This document shows positions 23,304-34,402 of a stretch of DNA of 64,000 bases, one piece after another. Every line of letters begins with the position of its first letter. The stretch's first letter is position 1. The position numbers and the translations under genes were made by a program. The DNA comes from Guillardia theta CCMP2712 (lineage: Eukaryota; Cryptophyceae; Pyrenomonadales; Geminigeraceae). The notes under the pieces were generated by a model. It saw only the letters and a list, made by a program, of their open reading frames with translations, ran no database searches and was not told the origin of the DNA. The DNA is taken from assembly GCF_000315625.1 (NCBI RefSeq), contig NW_005434532.1, forward strand, positions 98,703 to 162,702, given 5' to 3'.

Positions 23304-26300
23304 TCATGATGTTGGCCAGAGCTCGTCCGCTATGCTCTCTTGCCTTCCACGTCCCGTAGATTCCCAGGGACCTTTCCCTCCCGTCAGACGACGGCAAACG
23401 CTCTCTTGCCTTACCTCTGCCCTGCAGTGATGGTCGGATAGCCACTGAATCTGCTCATTTCAATCCATCAAAGAGGTTTGGGAGGAGGAAGCAACAAGGA
23501 CGTAGGACGAGAGGAAAAAGGGCGGAAAGTAGGAGGTAAGGAGGAGGAGGAGGCGAAGAAGGTGTGGAAGGAGGACAAGAGAAAGGTTTACCCTTGCGTC
23601 GGCTGGACGCGTCTGTGCGCGAGCTTCCAAGCTTCATGTGCGTTGCTGAGGAGGATCAAACAAGGAGGAGGCGACGAAAGATCTCACGGGACTGACGCAG
23701 CCTCCCAGAATCGCTGAGTGACGGATCCATGGACAGAGATAGGAGGCGATCTGCACGAGCATCAGCAGCAGCAGGCGGCACGTGAGCGGGAAGGTGAACC
23801 TGCTCCTCTCGTTTAGCGTCATCGCGTACGAAGAGCTGCGATCCAGTGCCATATCTTGGGCCATGTCATCCAACAGCAGCAAGAAGGAGAGGAAGAACCA
23901 GGAGGAGGAGGAGGAATTGAGAAGAGCACGAGGAGGAGGAGGAGGAGGAGGAGGAGGAGGAGGAGGAGGAGGAGGAGGAGGAGGAGGAGGAGGAGGAGGA
24001 GGAGGAGGAGGAATCAAGAGGAGGAGGAGGAATCATGTGAAGGAGCCATGCTCACCTTGACTGGCCATCGTCAAACCCGGGCGCCAAGTTTGAGCTGGGA
24101 AGAGCATCAACAAAGGTGGGCCTCAGCTGGAAAAAGCAGTTCAGTCACCTCCACTCCTGAGGAAGGAGGAGCTGAGGGATCGGGTGGTCGGCTTCCAGCT
24201 CCTCTGAGTTGCCATCGTTTGCAGCAGCCTCTTGGTCTCGTGCTGATTCTTCAGGACGTCGCGAGTGGTGAGCGGCGGCAGGTCGCCCTGCACCATGACG
24301 TCACCATGCCAAGACCGCGCAAGTTCTCCTGCTTCTCGACCTCCAGACTGTCTGCGCTCTCCATGGGAGGAGGCGTCGGAGCTCGCATGAGCTCGTGCAG
24401 CAGATCGACAAGTGCCGGCCTGGGACGTCGGGGAGACTCAGAGCTGGAGAGCAGCAAGAGCAGAGGACGGGACCTCTTCTGAATGGCCTGAAAGCCCTCG
24501 ATGGAGGAGGTGAGATTGCTGGAGATTGTGTCAAGGAGGAGGGAAGACAAGGAGGAGAATAGGTACCCGATCAAGCAGGTGATGAACTCTGTATCCTCGT
24601 CCTTCAAGGGCGACCGCAGCTTCTGCTCAACGAACCGGAACATCGCTTCATTCTCTTCCTCCATCACTCGCACTAGCGACTGACGGCAAGTCACTTCAAC
24701 GAAACATCTTCCCTCTACTGACTGGATGAGTCGAAGAGCGAGACGAGACGTTTGCCAGCGATCGCATCGCTGCCTTCTTCGCCTCTGTTCCTGCCACTGC
24801 ATGATACACAAGCGATCGGAGAAACCCTGATAGTAACAGTCACCCTCCTCCTCCTTCTCCGCTTCCTCCTCCTCCTCCTCCTCCTCCTCCTCCTCAAGCA
24901 CCCGGTCGATGGAGAGCGTCGAGGTAATGAGCTATAGGAGCACTTTGAACCTCCTCGGAGGTCTTGCATGTCATGGTCTCATGTATGGAGCAGAGGCGGG
25001 CGACAATTGCTGAGGTCGGCGCGTCAGTTTCTGAGGTCTCAAGGTCGCGAGGCAGTCTCGAACCGCAAGCGAGTCTCGTCGTCTGAGCAGATGGGACGCG
25101 GAGCTGCAGGTTCAACTTCGGCACGTCCGATCGCAGTGAAGAGACGCTCGACTCCCTGAGGTTTGACGCGATAGAGTTGGTCGACTTCTTCTTCATGAAC
25201 CTTCTGTTCATAGACGAGGCTGAGGTCAAGGGAGCGAGGAAAAAAAGACGTCAGAAGCAGCAGGGGTCATCCGGCAGAGCTGACCGTTATCCAGCGAGAG
25301 GTTTCTCATGACCGGGGGCAGCGACATGTCCAAGATGTCGATCAACATGGCGAAGTTGGACGGAAGCAACAAGAACTGCTCCAACGTCATCCACTTTGAG
25401 GCATATCACTCAAGACTCACTTGCTCCATCGCCTGCCCTCTGGCCTGAAGATTCAAAGGTAAGGCTCGCAGAGAGACATCACGTTGACATACAGCAAAGA
25501 TTCGCAGCAGGACTTCTAAACACATCTCCGCCACTGAGTCCGCCTGTCACAGGACCGTTAGACCTCTCCCAGACCTTCACTGCTCTGCTCTTCTACCGGA
25601 GTACTCAAAAACTGAATCAAGCCTGCAGGCGTGAACAGGTTCACCTCATTCACGACAGCTTCGCTACCCATTTGCTGACACAAGCATCACTACCTCCCTT
25701 TGATTTAACTCACAAGGCACCATGGCGTAACTGCTGACCTTCACTACCCGGAGAATCAGAGCCAGACATTTTTCATCTCGATCTGTTTGTGTGTTGTCAC
25801 CTTCTGTAGCCCAGAAATTTGTTCGAGATGCTGTCAACGAGAGTGAGTATGAGCGAAGGAACACTTTGACTAGCTCAAGTTCGTCTCTACTCACCATCTG
25901 TCCTTGGGCTCTTGACACTCGTGCTACCTAAGGACGACAGTCTTGAGACACTTGGGGCTGCCTTGCCAATCGACTTCCTGTTTGGGTCTTGCAACAGGAT
26001 CCTCAAAGCCTGCATGGCCTAAGCAGCCAGTATCCAGAAACAGAGAGTGTTACCGAGTATTTCCTTCTCTTGAGGGCTGCCCACAGGATATGTGGTTGTT
26101 CTTCGGTCAGGAACAAGATCGCGCTTATGACATCATCACGGAAGGACGGAGGGACTGTCGCGTCGTCACGAGGTTCCTCTCTCTACCCTCCTCACCGTAT
26201 CCTTCGTTGGAGATACCCAACAGACCGCAGAGGAGGTCGATCGCTGTGCCTCGAGGGCCCAGGTGAACTTTCTTGATGGGCACCTGCTGGGAGAGAACGT

Positions 26301-26583
26301 GGGCTCGATGACACGAAGACGTGCCGGCAAAGTCGAGGAGGAGCCGCAGGTTGATCAGCAGAGTCTCAGTGTGCTGATGGTTACATTCTGCAACATCGAA
26401 GGCTCACAGACGTCCGAGGTGAGGGGAGAGGGAGGAACTTCTCAGACGTCAGGTGAGGGGAGAGGGAGGAGGCTCACCGTCTCTCCGTAGGACCAGCAAC
26501 GCAACCATCGCTGCCGCTGCCTCTCCTATCGCTTCCTCCCCGCTGTCTCTTGCCTGCCCTCCTTCTGCTTCCCCTACAACCAT
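23304..26583 (-). CDS. helical (ARM/HEAT-like) repeat protein, family unknown
   Basis: Seventeen exons in phase: 26478-26583, 26196-26387, 26054-26154, 25952-26009, 25739-25908, 25421-25543, 25285-25393, 24902-25219, 24723-24826, 24567-24679, 24316-24518, 24149-24242, 24056-24094, 23688-23854, 23592-23645, 23415-23450, 23304-23371; 684 residues, stop TGA. It starts MVVGEAEGG. The first two thirds is a run of amphipathic Leu-rich helices (TLLINLRLLLDFAG; AIDLLCGLLGISN; MCLEVLLRIFAVCQ; LLLPSNFAMLIDILDMSL), typical of armadillo/HEAT folds. The C-terminal third is acidic then disordered. Probably a cytosolic scaffold or transport factor; I could not name the family. Exon 25952-26009 has a competing donor that would leave a 19-base intron. 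Poly-GGA (23931-24012) lies in an intron. Confidence 0.72.
23931..24012. repeat. (GGA)n microsatellite
   Basis: About 27 GGA units in the intron between exons 24056-24094 and 23688-23854. The sense strand is (TCC)n, immediately upstream of the next exon. Confidence 0.95.
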
Positions 26584-26795
26584 TTTCAACCGCCTTGTCA
26601 AACGGCGTGAATAACCGTCAAGTCATTCTTGTTTGTAGAATTTCAAGTTCTTCAGGAGCGTTTCAGTAACTTTGAGCCGCTTGAAGCGGCGGGCCCTGGC
26701 CCGGAGTAGACGGTGGACCGCCGCAATGGAGGACGTTGTAAGTACCAAGTAAAGGTATGAGGGTATGAGAAGGCTAGAAGTTTTATACAAAAGAA

Positions 26796-28484
26796 TCAAT
26801 TCGACGCGTAGTTCATGACGTTGTTCACTCGTTGCAACGTCCCGTCCATCCTACTTTCCTCGCTCTGAATACGATCAACCTGACGTTGAAAATTCGGTGC
26901 AAATACACAAAAAGTCGTCTCGCTCACCTTCTTGGCTAGTTGCCTCAGCATCGCCTGCATGGAAGAACGTCTGCTATCCCTGAAACAGCAAGCATGACTA
27001 CACCCTTCAGTTTCCTGCCTGACTATCTCACCCGGACACGTCTTCGTCACTCCTCCCAGATTCGTTGTCTCGCGCATCTCGCTTACGGAATTGCGCTGCA
27101 TCTCTCTGAAACAAAGCTGGAGGAGGGGGTCAAGGATCGCAAGCATGAGATCTCAAGATTACGGCTCTGTTCTGCTGCCAACAATCCTTTGCGGAGCCGT
27201 GAGGATTCCTTGCTATCTCCATACGTCTGGCAATCACGTCATCATGCGTCCAGCAACAAGACATGCATCTCGACTCGCACACGTCAAGCATGAAATATGG
27301 ACAAGTTTTCATGGTGACCCACCTGTCTCAAAACTTCTGGAACTTCGGTCTTGAAAGGTGACAGCTTGTTCCTCAGACGCCTCAACGTCGACCCGTACCT
27401 GATTGGGCCAGTCAAATCGCACGCGATTACAGGAAACACGGTACGGAATCTTGACTGCAACATCCGACGGATACCCAGGCTTGGGGATCAGATAGTCCGG
27501 ATGCAGGAGGTCCCACTCTCTGACATTTTGGCGTCAGTGTGAATCAAGTAGCTGCTGCAGAACAAGGTCGAGGCGACAACTCACTGCTTGCAGGTAAGTG
27601 TTCCATCAAGTACCAAACCCTTTTGCTGCCATAGCACTCACTTACTCCGAATCTCCAATAAACATCCTCACCTTGTCAGGCCCAAAAAATTCTAGCAACT
27701 GCCTCAGCATCGCCTCGGTCCTCGCATCGCCCGCATACACAGGAAGTCCCTCCAAAAACGTTCCCTTGGCCGTCACCCGCAGGTGCCTGTACAACTCTCC
27801 TCATCAACACTGGAATGACCATTAAAGTAATGAGATTACAGTGGTTTAGTGTTGCAGCCGTTAAGGTCCTTCGGCTCAGCGTTTCTCTCCGGCACAACTT
27901 CTTGGACGTCACTGTGCAGAGGCTCATTGAGTAGAAGCATCGCAGGGCATTCATCGCTTACGGCTCATCCTTGTCAACTCTGGTCACAGTGATCACCCCC
28001 GAGTAGTAGACACCGTCCTTCATCCCTCCGACAGGAACCTGAGAGAAGGTTGACTACACAGAGCCATGATCAGATCAGACCCACCTCGCACGGGCAAGAT
28101 GCAAGCTGAGAAAATCCCTTTTGAGTGAAGCCGGTACTGCCATACATGGTTGACTTTGGCCGTAAGCATACAGAAACAAAACTCACCTGTGGCACTGCTT
28201 GCATTGCATGTGCTTCCCGACGCTGAGCAACATCGGACCATTTGCTGTATTGATTTTCATTTTCCCTCCAAGCTTGATCTCCACCAACTGAGAACAAAAT
28301 CGGTCAGAGAGCCCTGACATTGCTCGCACAACATTCAACACCAGATCTGGCAGGTTCGAGCTGGACCGCTCAACGACAGCTATGTATGCGAAGGCCACGA
28401 AGAACTGCACTCTTGTCATGAGCGAGAAGAAAAAAGTTTAAACTCTACCAGCAGTGATGAGCTTGCCAGGGTGACGACAGACAT
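26796..28484 (-). CDS. unknown protein with N-terminal hydrophobic signal/anchor
   Basis: C-terminal exons are firm and in phase: 27859-27911, 27646-27799, 27399-27519, 27323-27364, 27163-27226, 27087-27105, 26928-26979, 26796-26879. 27962-28038 and 28085-28153 are probable upstream exons. The likely start ATG 28484 (MSVVTLASSSLL) joins FFVAFAYIAVVERSSS, giving a signal-peptide-like N-terminus. Body motifs include VPVGGMKDGVYYSGVITVTR and HPDYLIPKPGYPSDVAVK. The C-terminus is a short coiled coil. Exon 27859-27911 would need a GC donor. I could not settle the frame between 28180 and 28420. Possibly a secretory-pathway protein; no family recognised. Confidence 0.55.
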
Positions 28485-30046
28485 AACCTGTTTGTGCTCT
28501 TGTCAGTGAAGTAAAGACATCTCAGCTATGAAATCTGAAAGGTCGCCTGTGCACCGCACAATCGTCTCATCAGAGCACTTTCGTTTTCTTGTAGGACGCA
28601 CAAATATGGCTTTTCCCTTTCAGTTCTCCACATTGTCTCTTCTGCTCCTCTGCTGCTTCTTTGTCATTGTATTGCATTAACCTTCTCTCTACCTCCCTTC
28701 TCTCCTCCCTCCCTTCGCCTCTGCGTCCTTACCGGCTGCCGACCATCTCCAGCCATGCTGACCCTTCGCTCTCAAACCGTTACTCAAGATCAGCTCTGAT
28801 GTAACTGTCACTTGCCACCGTCACTGTTGAGACCGTACCGTCCGACGGTGACAGTGGCCCGGCCGGCGGCCCGGTGTCGGACTCGGCCCGAGCGCCCGGC
28901 CCGGCACGCCACCCGGCCGGGCCGTCGGACTCGGCCCCCGGCACTACGCTACTAGCTACCGTACACCATTACTATACGTGTGATCCAGCGGTGGTGACCG
29001 TGCAGTGCCTTGCCGAAGTTGAGCATCCGATGATCCGCTCACTGTGTAGACCGTGCGTCTGCATACCGGGGCCTAAAGCAGGCTTCGCCCGGCGGGCCGG
29101 GATAGCAGTCGGCCCGGCCCCGCGGCCGACTCCGCCGCGCGGACTGAGTTTGTCCGGGCCCTTGAAGCCCGGCGCGCCGCACTCCGGCGAGCAGCACTGG
29201 ACGGCCCCCGGCGGCACTGCGGCACCGCGGGGGTGCCGCACGCACTGCGGCAGCCTGAGCGGCCGGCCCGGGGCCCCGGCTTGGGCTGTCCAATCGCGGC
29301 GCACTGCGGCAGGCCGGGCCCGGGCGCCCGGCGCGCCCGGCCGTACTACTTAGTATGGCATACCGGGGCCCGGGCGCCGCGCGGCGAGACTCAGTGACTC
29401 GGAAGCCTGCCAGGCTGAGAAAAGACAGCGAGAGCCTACCCGGGCCTCACCCGCCGGGCCGGGCCGCGGGCCGGGCCCGGGGCGCGCGGCCGCGGCGAGC
29501 CCACGGTGAGGCTCTGCCGTGATCCGCCGGGGACTCGACTCGTCACTGAGTGCCAGTGACGGACTGGGGCTCGGACCGCCGCACGGCCGGCCGGGCGGTG
29601 CCAGTCGCGGCCGTCAGGCTCCGAGGCTCAGTAACCCCGGCGCCCGGGCCGCGCCACGGCGCGGCACACGCCGGGTGAGCCTCGGAAGTCAGTTCAATCT
29701 AGGCTGAGTAAAATAACTTAAATTAGTCACTAGCGGGCCCCTTATTAGCCGCTAATAAGTGTACTATCAACTAAAAACTTGCTCACAGCGGCGGCGGCCC
29801 TACAACATAGAGCCTCGGACTCATGGGGGGGGATGATTGCAGAGGGAAGGGCAGATTTCAAAAAGTTGAATGAAACCAATGAATTGACTTTTTACTATTC
29901 GGCGAGTCACTAGTACAAAACTTCACTATTTCAATTTCACTATTGACAGTCACCGTGCCGGATAACCTCCCCCACCTGAACTCTTGCCCTGTTGAATGAT
30001 CGCCCTTCATCAACAGTTCAGCGCAACATAACGGGATGCCTACCTT
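28485..30046. other. intergenic with GC-rich island 3
   Basis: 28485-28800 holds C/T-rich DNA and no gene. 28850-29710 is the largest GC-rich island of the window. 29710-30046 is AT-rich promoter-like DNA upstream of the LRR gene. Confidence 0.55.
28840..29710. repeat. GC-rich island 3 (largest)
   Basis: About 870 bases dominated by CCCGGCC/GGCCGGG, GCGCC, GTCGGACTCGGCC and GTACCG. Long open frames exist on both strands with Pro/Arg/Gly/Ala-only composition, which indicates GC bias rather than coding. Confidence 0.75.
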
Positions 30047-31033
30047 GTGATGCTGGCGAGGAGTGAAGGAGAGAGCTTGAAGACAATGCTGAGCAAGTTT
30101 TTGCTGATGGTGGTGCTTGTAAGCTCCGTATGCCCGCAGTCAGAGGCCGCGGACTGTAAAACCTGCACATTTCGCAATTCGGATGGTGTGTTGGTGCGGG
30201 AGGGCATTTGTAGCGGTGACTGTGGGATTGATGTTGTATGGGTGTATGGTAGGAAGAGTTTGCGCTTGAATTCCCTGGTACCACCCTTGCGGTACATAGC
30301 GAACAGTTCCGTCTTCGATGGGCTCTACAGCTTGGAGGACCTCCTCCTCCAGCACAACGACCTTCAGAGTCTACCTGTTGGTGTCTTCGACGGGCTCTCA
30401 GGCTTGCAGAATCTATATATTGGAGTCAACAGTCTCAAGAGTGTGCCAGTAGGAATCTTTAGTCAGCTCTCGACTTTGCAGCAACTTTCGCTTGCCATTA
30501 ACAAACTGCCAAGTCTTCCTGATGGATTATTCGACGGGCTCTCAAGCTTACAGATCCTAAACCTTCGAGACAACGAGATCTCCTGCATTTCTTCTCAGGC
30601 TTTCGCTAATCTAACTTCGCTTTCCACTTTGTATCTTACAGGCAACAACCTGACGTGCTATCATACGTCTTGGCCAAAGTTCGCTCAATTAGATGCGAAT
30701 CTGGAACCGTGCCAAAACGAAACTCATTGCGACGAAAACGGACAAATCTCTTCTCTCGGAATCAATTTCGAAGCAACAACTATCCCACTGGCACAGCAAA
30801 ATTGGACGGTTTACCCTGACTACCTCACTTGCCAAATACAGCATGGTTGGCAGGAGATCGTGGATGATGAGCCTGCGCTAAACAATACCATCAAGACCGG
30901 TGGACTCGGGAAGCAGATGGTGGTAGGCCGGTTCGAAGTGTGGGTATGCAGCTACCAAGATCATTGTGCGAGGCCTGGGAATGCTTTCTGCTACGTGTAT
31001 GACGAGCATGAGGAGACCTTCGTTCCCTGGTGA
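30047..31033 (+). CDS. intronless secreted leucine-rich-repeat protein
   Basis: Single open frame of 328 residues. The ATG at 30086 (MLSKFLLMVVLVSSV) is the more likely start: it begins a clean signal peptide ending near QSEA, giving 315 residues. Next come an N-terminal Cys-containing segment, four or five 24-residue LRRs of the typical extracellular type (VFDGLYSLEDLLLQHNDLQS, GLSGLQNLYIGVNSLKSVPV, FSQLSTLQQLSLAINKLPSL), a Cys-rich cap, and a unique Cys/Trp domain with N-glycosylation sites. Likely a cell-surface or secreted binding protein. The lack of introns in an intron-dense neighbourhood, and its position between two GC-rich islands, suggest retrocopy or recent acquisition. Confidence 0.8.
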   Translation: MMLARSEGESLKTMLSKFLLMVVLVSSVCPQSEAADCKTCTFRNSDGVLVREGICSGDCGIDVVWVYGRKSLRLNSLVPPLRYIANSSVFDGLYSLEDLLLQHNDLQSLPVGVFDGLSGLQNLYIGVNSLKSVPVGIFSQLSTLQQLSLAINKLPSLPDGLFDGLSSLQILNLRDNEISCISSQAFANLTSLSTLYLTGNNLTCYHTSWPKFAQLDANLEPCQNETHCDENGQISSLGINFEATTIPLAQQNWTVYPDYLTCQIQHGWQEIVDDEPALNNTIKTGGLGKQMVVGRFEVWVCSYQDHCARPGNAFCYVYDEHEETFVPW

Positions 31034-31119
31034 TGTGTCTGCTTCAGTGTCACCTATTTTGTCCGGGCTGATGCTTTTCCAGGGGCCTAGAAGATGAACT
31101 TATGCTAAGCTAAGTGGAC

Positions 31120-31780
31120 TTCGCCGCCGGTGTCACAGTGCGGCGGTGCCGACGGAATACGTGAGGCCGCGCTCTGAGTCGGATCGGCTGAGACGGACCA
31201 TCGACACTCAGGCTTATCTGAGAGATTCAAGCCTTGAAGATTCAACCGAGATTACTAAAAGGCACCGTTGAAGTGGAGACCTAGAGTATCCACAGTGATA
31301 AGTTTCAATCCGTTGAAGCAACTCAGGGTGGCCGTTTTGAATTTCGCGGCCGGGTTGTAACTTCTAGCCTGTCCATCCAGCCTTAACACGCCGGGTCCGA
31401 TCGGTTTTGGCATTTGGCCTCAACTGTTCTGTGACTCAGGATACTGGTCCGGACGGTTTATTGCTGATAGCCGGCGGCGCCGCTGGCTGCCGCCGCGCCG
31501 CTGGCGGTCACTCAAAGTTCCGGCGCCCGGCCGCCGGGCCGCGTTTCGGCACGGTGCCATGGCCCGCGGGCCGGTCACCGTCCGATCACCCGGGCCGGGT
31601 TGAACTTGATGGCCCGCGGCAGTGACCGTCCGACTCACTGGCCCCCGGGCCGGGCCCGCCACTCAGTCACCCGACTACCGGCGTACACGCCGGTACCGCC
31701 GTATCGTACGGTACCGTACCGTACCGTGGCTAGTACCGGCGGCGGTCTCAGTGGCCGGTGACTGAGTGATTGGCATACGA
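31120..31780. repeat. GC-rich island 4
   Basis: Same GGCCCGCGGGCC / GTCACTG / GTACCG vocabulary as the other islands. It includes a run of GTACCGTACCGTACCGTACCG near 31706-31727. Confidence 0.7.
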
Positions 31781-31807
31781 GCCGGGCTGCAGGCTGTGAG
31801 CTCTCTT

Positions 31808-31944
31808 TCTTTACTCAAAGTTAAGTGAGCGGCCATCATCCGATGATCGCCGGACGCTGAGTAACCGATATCAATATCGGTAACGGAAGGCAGATTTCCT
31901 CTGATTGTCCTCGTACCGATTTTTAACTTAACTTTGAGTAAAGA
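31808..31944. repeat. MITE-like element with 19-bp terminal inverted repeats
   Basis: TCTTTACTCAAAGTTAAGT at 31808-31826 is the exact reverse complement of 31926-31944. The 99-base interior includes a near-palindrome centred on ACCGATAT-CA-ATATCGGT (about 31865-31882). The element could fold into one long hairpin. No coding. Confidence 0.75.
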
Positions 31945-32084
31945 TAGGTCTTGGTTTTGGGACCCCATGGAACCTGCAACCCATTACTACCCCCTCCATC
32001 CTTCATTTCCTACAATCGCCTTGCGCCCTACCCTCCTCATTACACACTACTACCCCAGAACATGACCTGGTTGATACTACAAGG

Positions 32085-33097
32085 GTGACCCCACCCCTAC
32101 AGACCCTACCCTTCGACTTTTCACCCCTACTACCCGTGCTGTTCGATCCCAATTTTCGATTTGATTCCAACATGGCAAAAGAGACGCGGCTTTCGTTCTC
32201 CGGGGTTGAGGGGCGCATGCGGTATCGTTCGATCGCTAGAGCCATGCTTGAGCGTGCACAAGATGCCTTTTCACATGGCAAGATACTTGATACTTGCGCA
32301 AAAGTAGCTGCAGAGCTAAACGCAACGGATTTGTTCAAAGAGAACGGAGTTGGGAAGTTACAACCTTACACCCTTCAGAACAAGTGGAGGCAAATCATAA
32401 ATGATGCCCTTGTCTTCTCTGACCAGATACAGAGAGGAAGAGTCGTGGACAATTGGGGTGAATGGGAGCATATTCTAGATCAAATAGCGCGCGAGAAACA
32501 GAAATATGACAAGAGTAAAGGAAACAGGCCTGAACACCGAAGACGAGAATTTCTTCATCATCTCTTTTCTGGGCAGGCTGGAGGACTACCTTCACCTCCA
32601 AAGATATCAGGTCAGGAGGTTCTGATATGCTCTTCTCTTGTTTTTGAGAGGCTTCAACTGTTTCCTTTCATGGATATGCTCACACCTTCCATGCAGGCAA
32701 CGCCAGTCAAACCTCGGGAAACCTAACTGCACGCGCTCAGGGCAACTCTGAGTTCCATTCGATTCAGTTCGAAGGTTTTGGGGACGGAGTGGAAGGAAGA
32801 GGTCTGAGGAAAACTCCAAGTGAACATCTCGAAGGAGCGCTGGCGTTGAAACGAATGAAACTTTCTGGCGAACAGGGTACAGTAGACGCCATGGTTGATA
32901 GTGACAACCCCAAGATTCAGACGCTTCAGGAGTATACTCTGTTGCAGAATCAGTACATTGACTTTGTGAAAGCCATGAAGGATTGCGCAGACGAGGACGA
33001 CAGGGAATTCATGGCTGCGCAGAAGAAGAAGATCAAGGGGATGTTGCAAAGTTTGCAGTCAAAAGTGGAGGGACTGTATGAAAACGAGCACTCATGA
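32085..33097 (+). CDS. SANT/Myb-like protein with C-terminal coiled coil
   Basis: Two exons, 32085-32610 and 32697-33097, in phase; 308 residues from the first ATG, or 279 from the likelier ATG at 32172 (MAKETRLSF). The N-terminal ~110 residues form helices with a conserved-looking Trp pair (LQNKWRQIIND, NWGEWEHILDQI), as in Myb/SANT-like domains of transposon-associated proteins. The middle is polar, and the C-terminus is a coiled coil (FMAAQKKKIKGMLQSLQ). It is flanked by C-rich CCCTACCC words (31970-32120) and by GGGTAGGG words about 0.6 kb downstream (33700-33830), so it may be the gene of a mobile element. The domain call is by pattern only. Confidence 0.6.
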
Positions 33098-34402
33098 TGA
33101 TGGAGGGTTGTATGAGCAAAATTCTGAACATGATGGTTTGAGGGGTGAGACTATTGAAAGGCCTCGACTTGACGTGCAATCGGAAGTTTACTGAAGGTGT
33201 CGAAGAGGATTCGACCTCTGAAGCACCGGGCAGACTTGTGACCCTGTGAGTCATCGGCCATCACCTTGTTGTGCATGTTTCAGCTGTAAAATACTATCTA
33301 ATACATAGAAGATATTATGTAATTCAAATTGCCTCCTCTGTAATTTCTCATCTTGAAAGCTCGTCTCAATATTTGAACTCTCACTTCGATCGTTCCATGT
33401 CTACATTGCACCATAAAAAAAGAGCCCTACAATGTAGTTCATCTCACTCGGATTCTAGATAATATTTTCCAACTGCGGTGAAATACTCTATCCGACATCA
33501 GCATTGACCCGCATCCGCGTTTGCTTTCAATGCTGTCCTTGCCGATGCTTCAGCAATTTGCAGATTCTTCCTCCTGCCCCTTCTGCTCGTTCCCTCCCCC
33601 TCCCTTTCTCGCTCCCCCTTCCTACCTCTTCACCATCAAACCGCTACAAGACTGCCCGACAAGACGAGTTGCGGATATGGGAAACGATTTGATCCTAGGA
33701 GGGTGGGTCCATAAATTTAATTGTGAGGGTACTTTTAAGCTCAAAATTGTGGGTGGAGGTAGTGTGTTGATGGGCGGGCTGGGTAGGGTTGTGCCGGGCA
33801 GGGGGGGCGGGATGGTAGGTCGGGTGTCGCTGAACGAAGAGCGAAGATGCTTGACATGTGCGAGCGAACGAGGTGAGAAGGATCTAGATATGATGCTGGT
33901 GATGCTGGTGATGATGGCGCAAATGTTGAAGATCTAAATGTAAATGTTGATGTTGATGTGAATGTGAATGTGCGTAAACACGGCGTAATCAGTGCAATGT
34001 TGGAGTGAACACACGAAAGTGCACTGTCGGCTGAGCAGTAATACATATTGTCCGCACATATGTACTGCCATTACGAATGGAATCTAAATTCTTCAGTGAT
34101 GTATGAGGTGTGCCAAAACTTTCAACCGTGCAGACATGTGTCGCAACTTCAGATGTTGCAAAGTTTCAGTCACGCTCCTTCTGGATGAATATTCACGTGT
34201 ACATCATGACCTGCGTGAATTATGCAAATGGGTTCTTTTTCTTGGTTGAATCAGCATTATGCTTACATTCATGCGTATCAATCTTTTGCCTTGCGTTTCC
34301 CTCGGGTTTGAAAGTGCTTAAATTTGAACGTGCTCATATTTTTGGTCAATTTGTGCTTCCTGCATTCATAACGAGGAATAGATCACTGAAACTTGATGTC
34401 AG
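33098..34402. other. intergenic; G-rich tract; possible first exon of the PROPPIN gene
   Basis: 33700-33830 carries GGGTGGGT, GGGTAGGG and GGGCAGGGGGGG words. The downstream PROPPIN gene lacks its first blade, so one or more of its 5' exons should lie here, but I could not identify them. Confidence 0.45.

Larger units (their letters stand above)
31034..32084. other. intergenic with GC-rich island 4 and an inverted-repeat element
   Basis: 31120-31780 is a GC-rich island. 31808-31944 is bounded by a perfect 19-base inverted repeat. 31970-32084 is C-rich with CCCTACCC-type words. No gene seen. Confidence 0.55.

Noticed and set aside
23304-26583. Identification of the helical-repeat protein as a p115/USO1 vesicle tether
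   Set aside because: Some helices look similar, but the family's diagnostic head motifs are not visible; left as unknown.
28874-29353. 159-codon Pro/Ala/Gly/Arg ORF, with overlapping minus-strand ORFs
   Set aside because: Lies in a GC-rich island; open on both strands because GC-rich DNA lacks stops.
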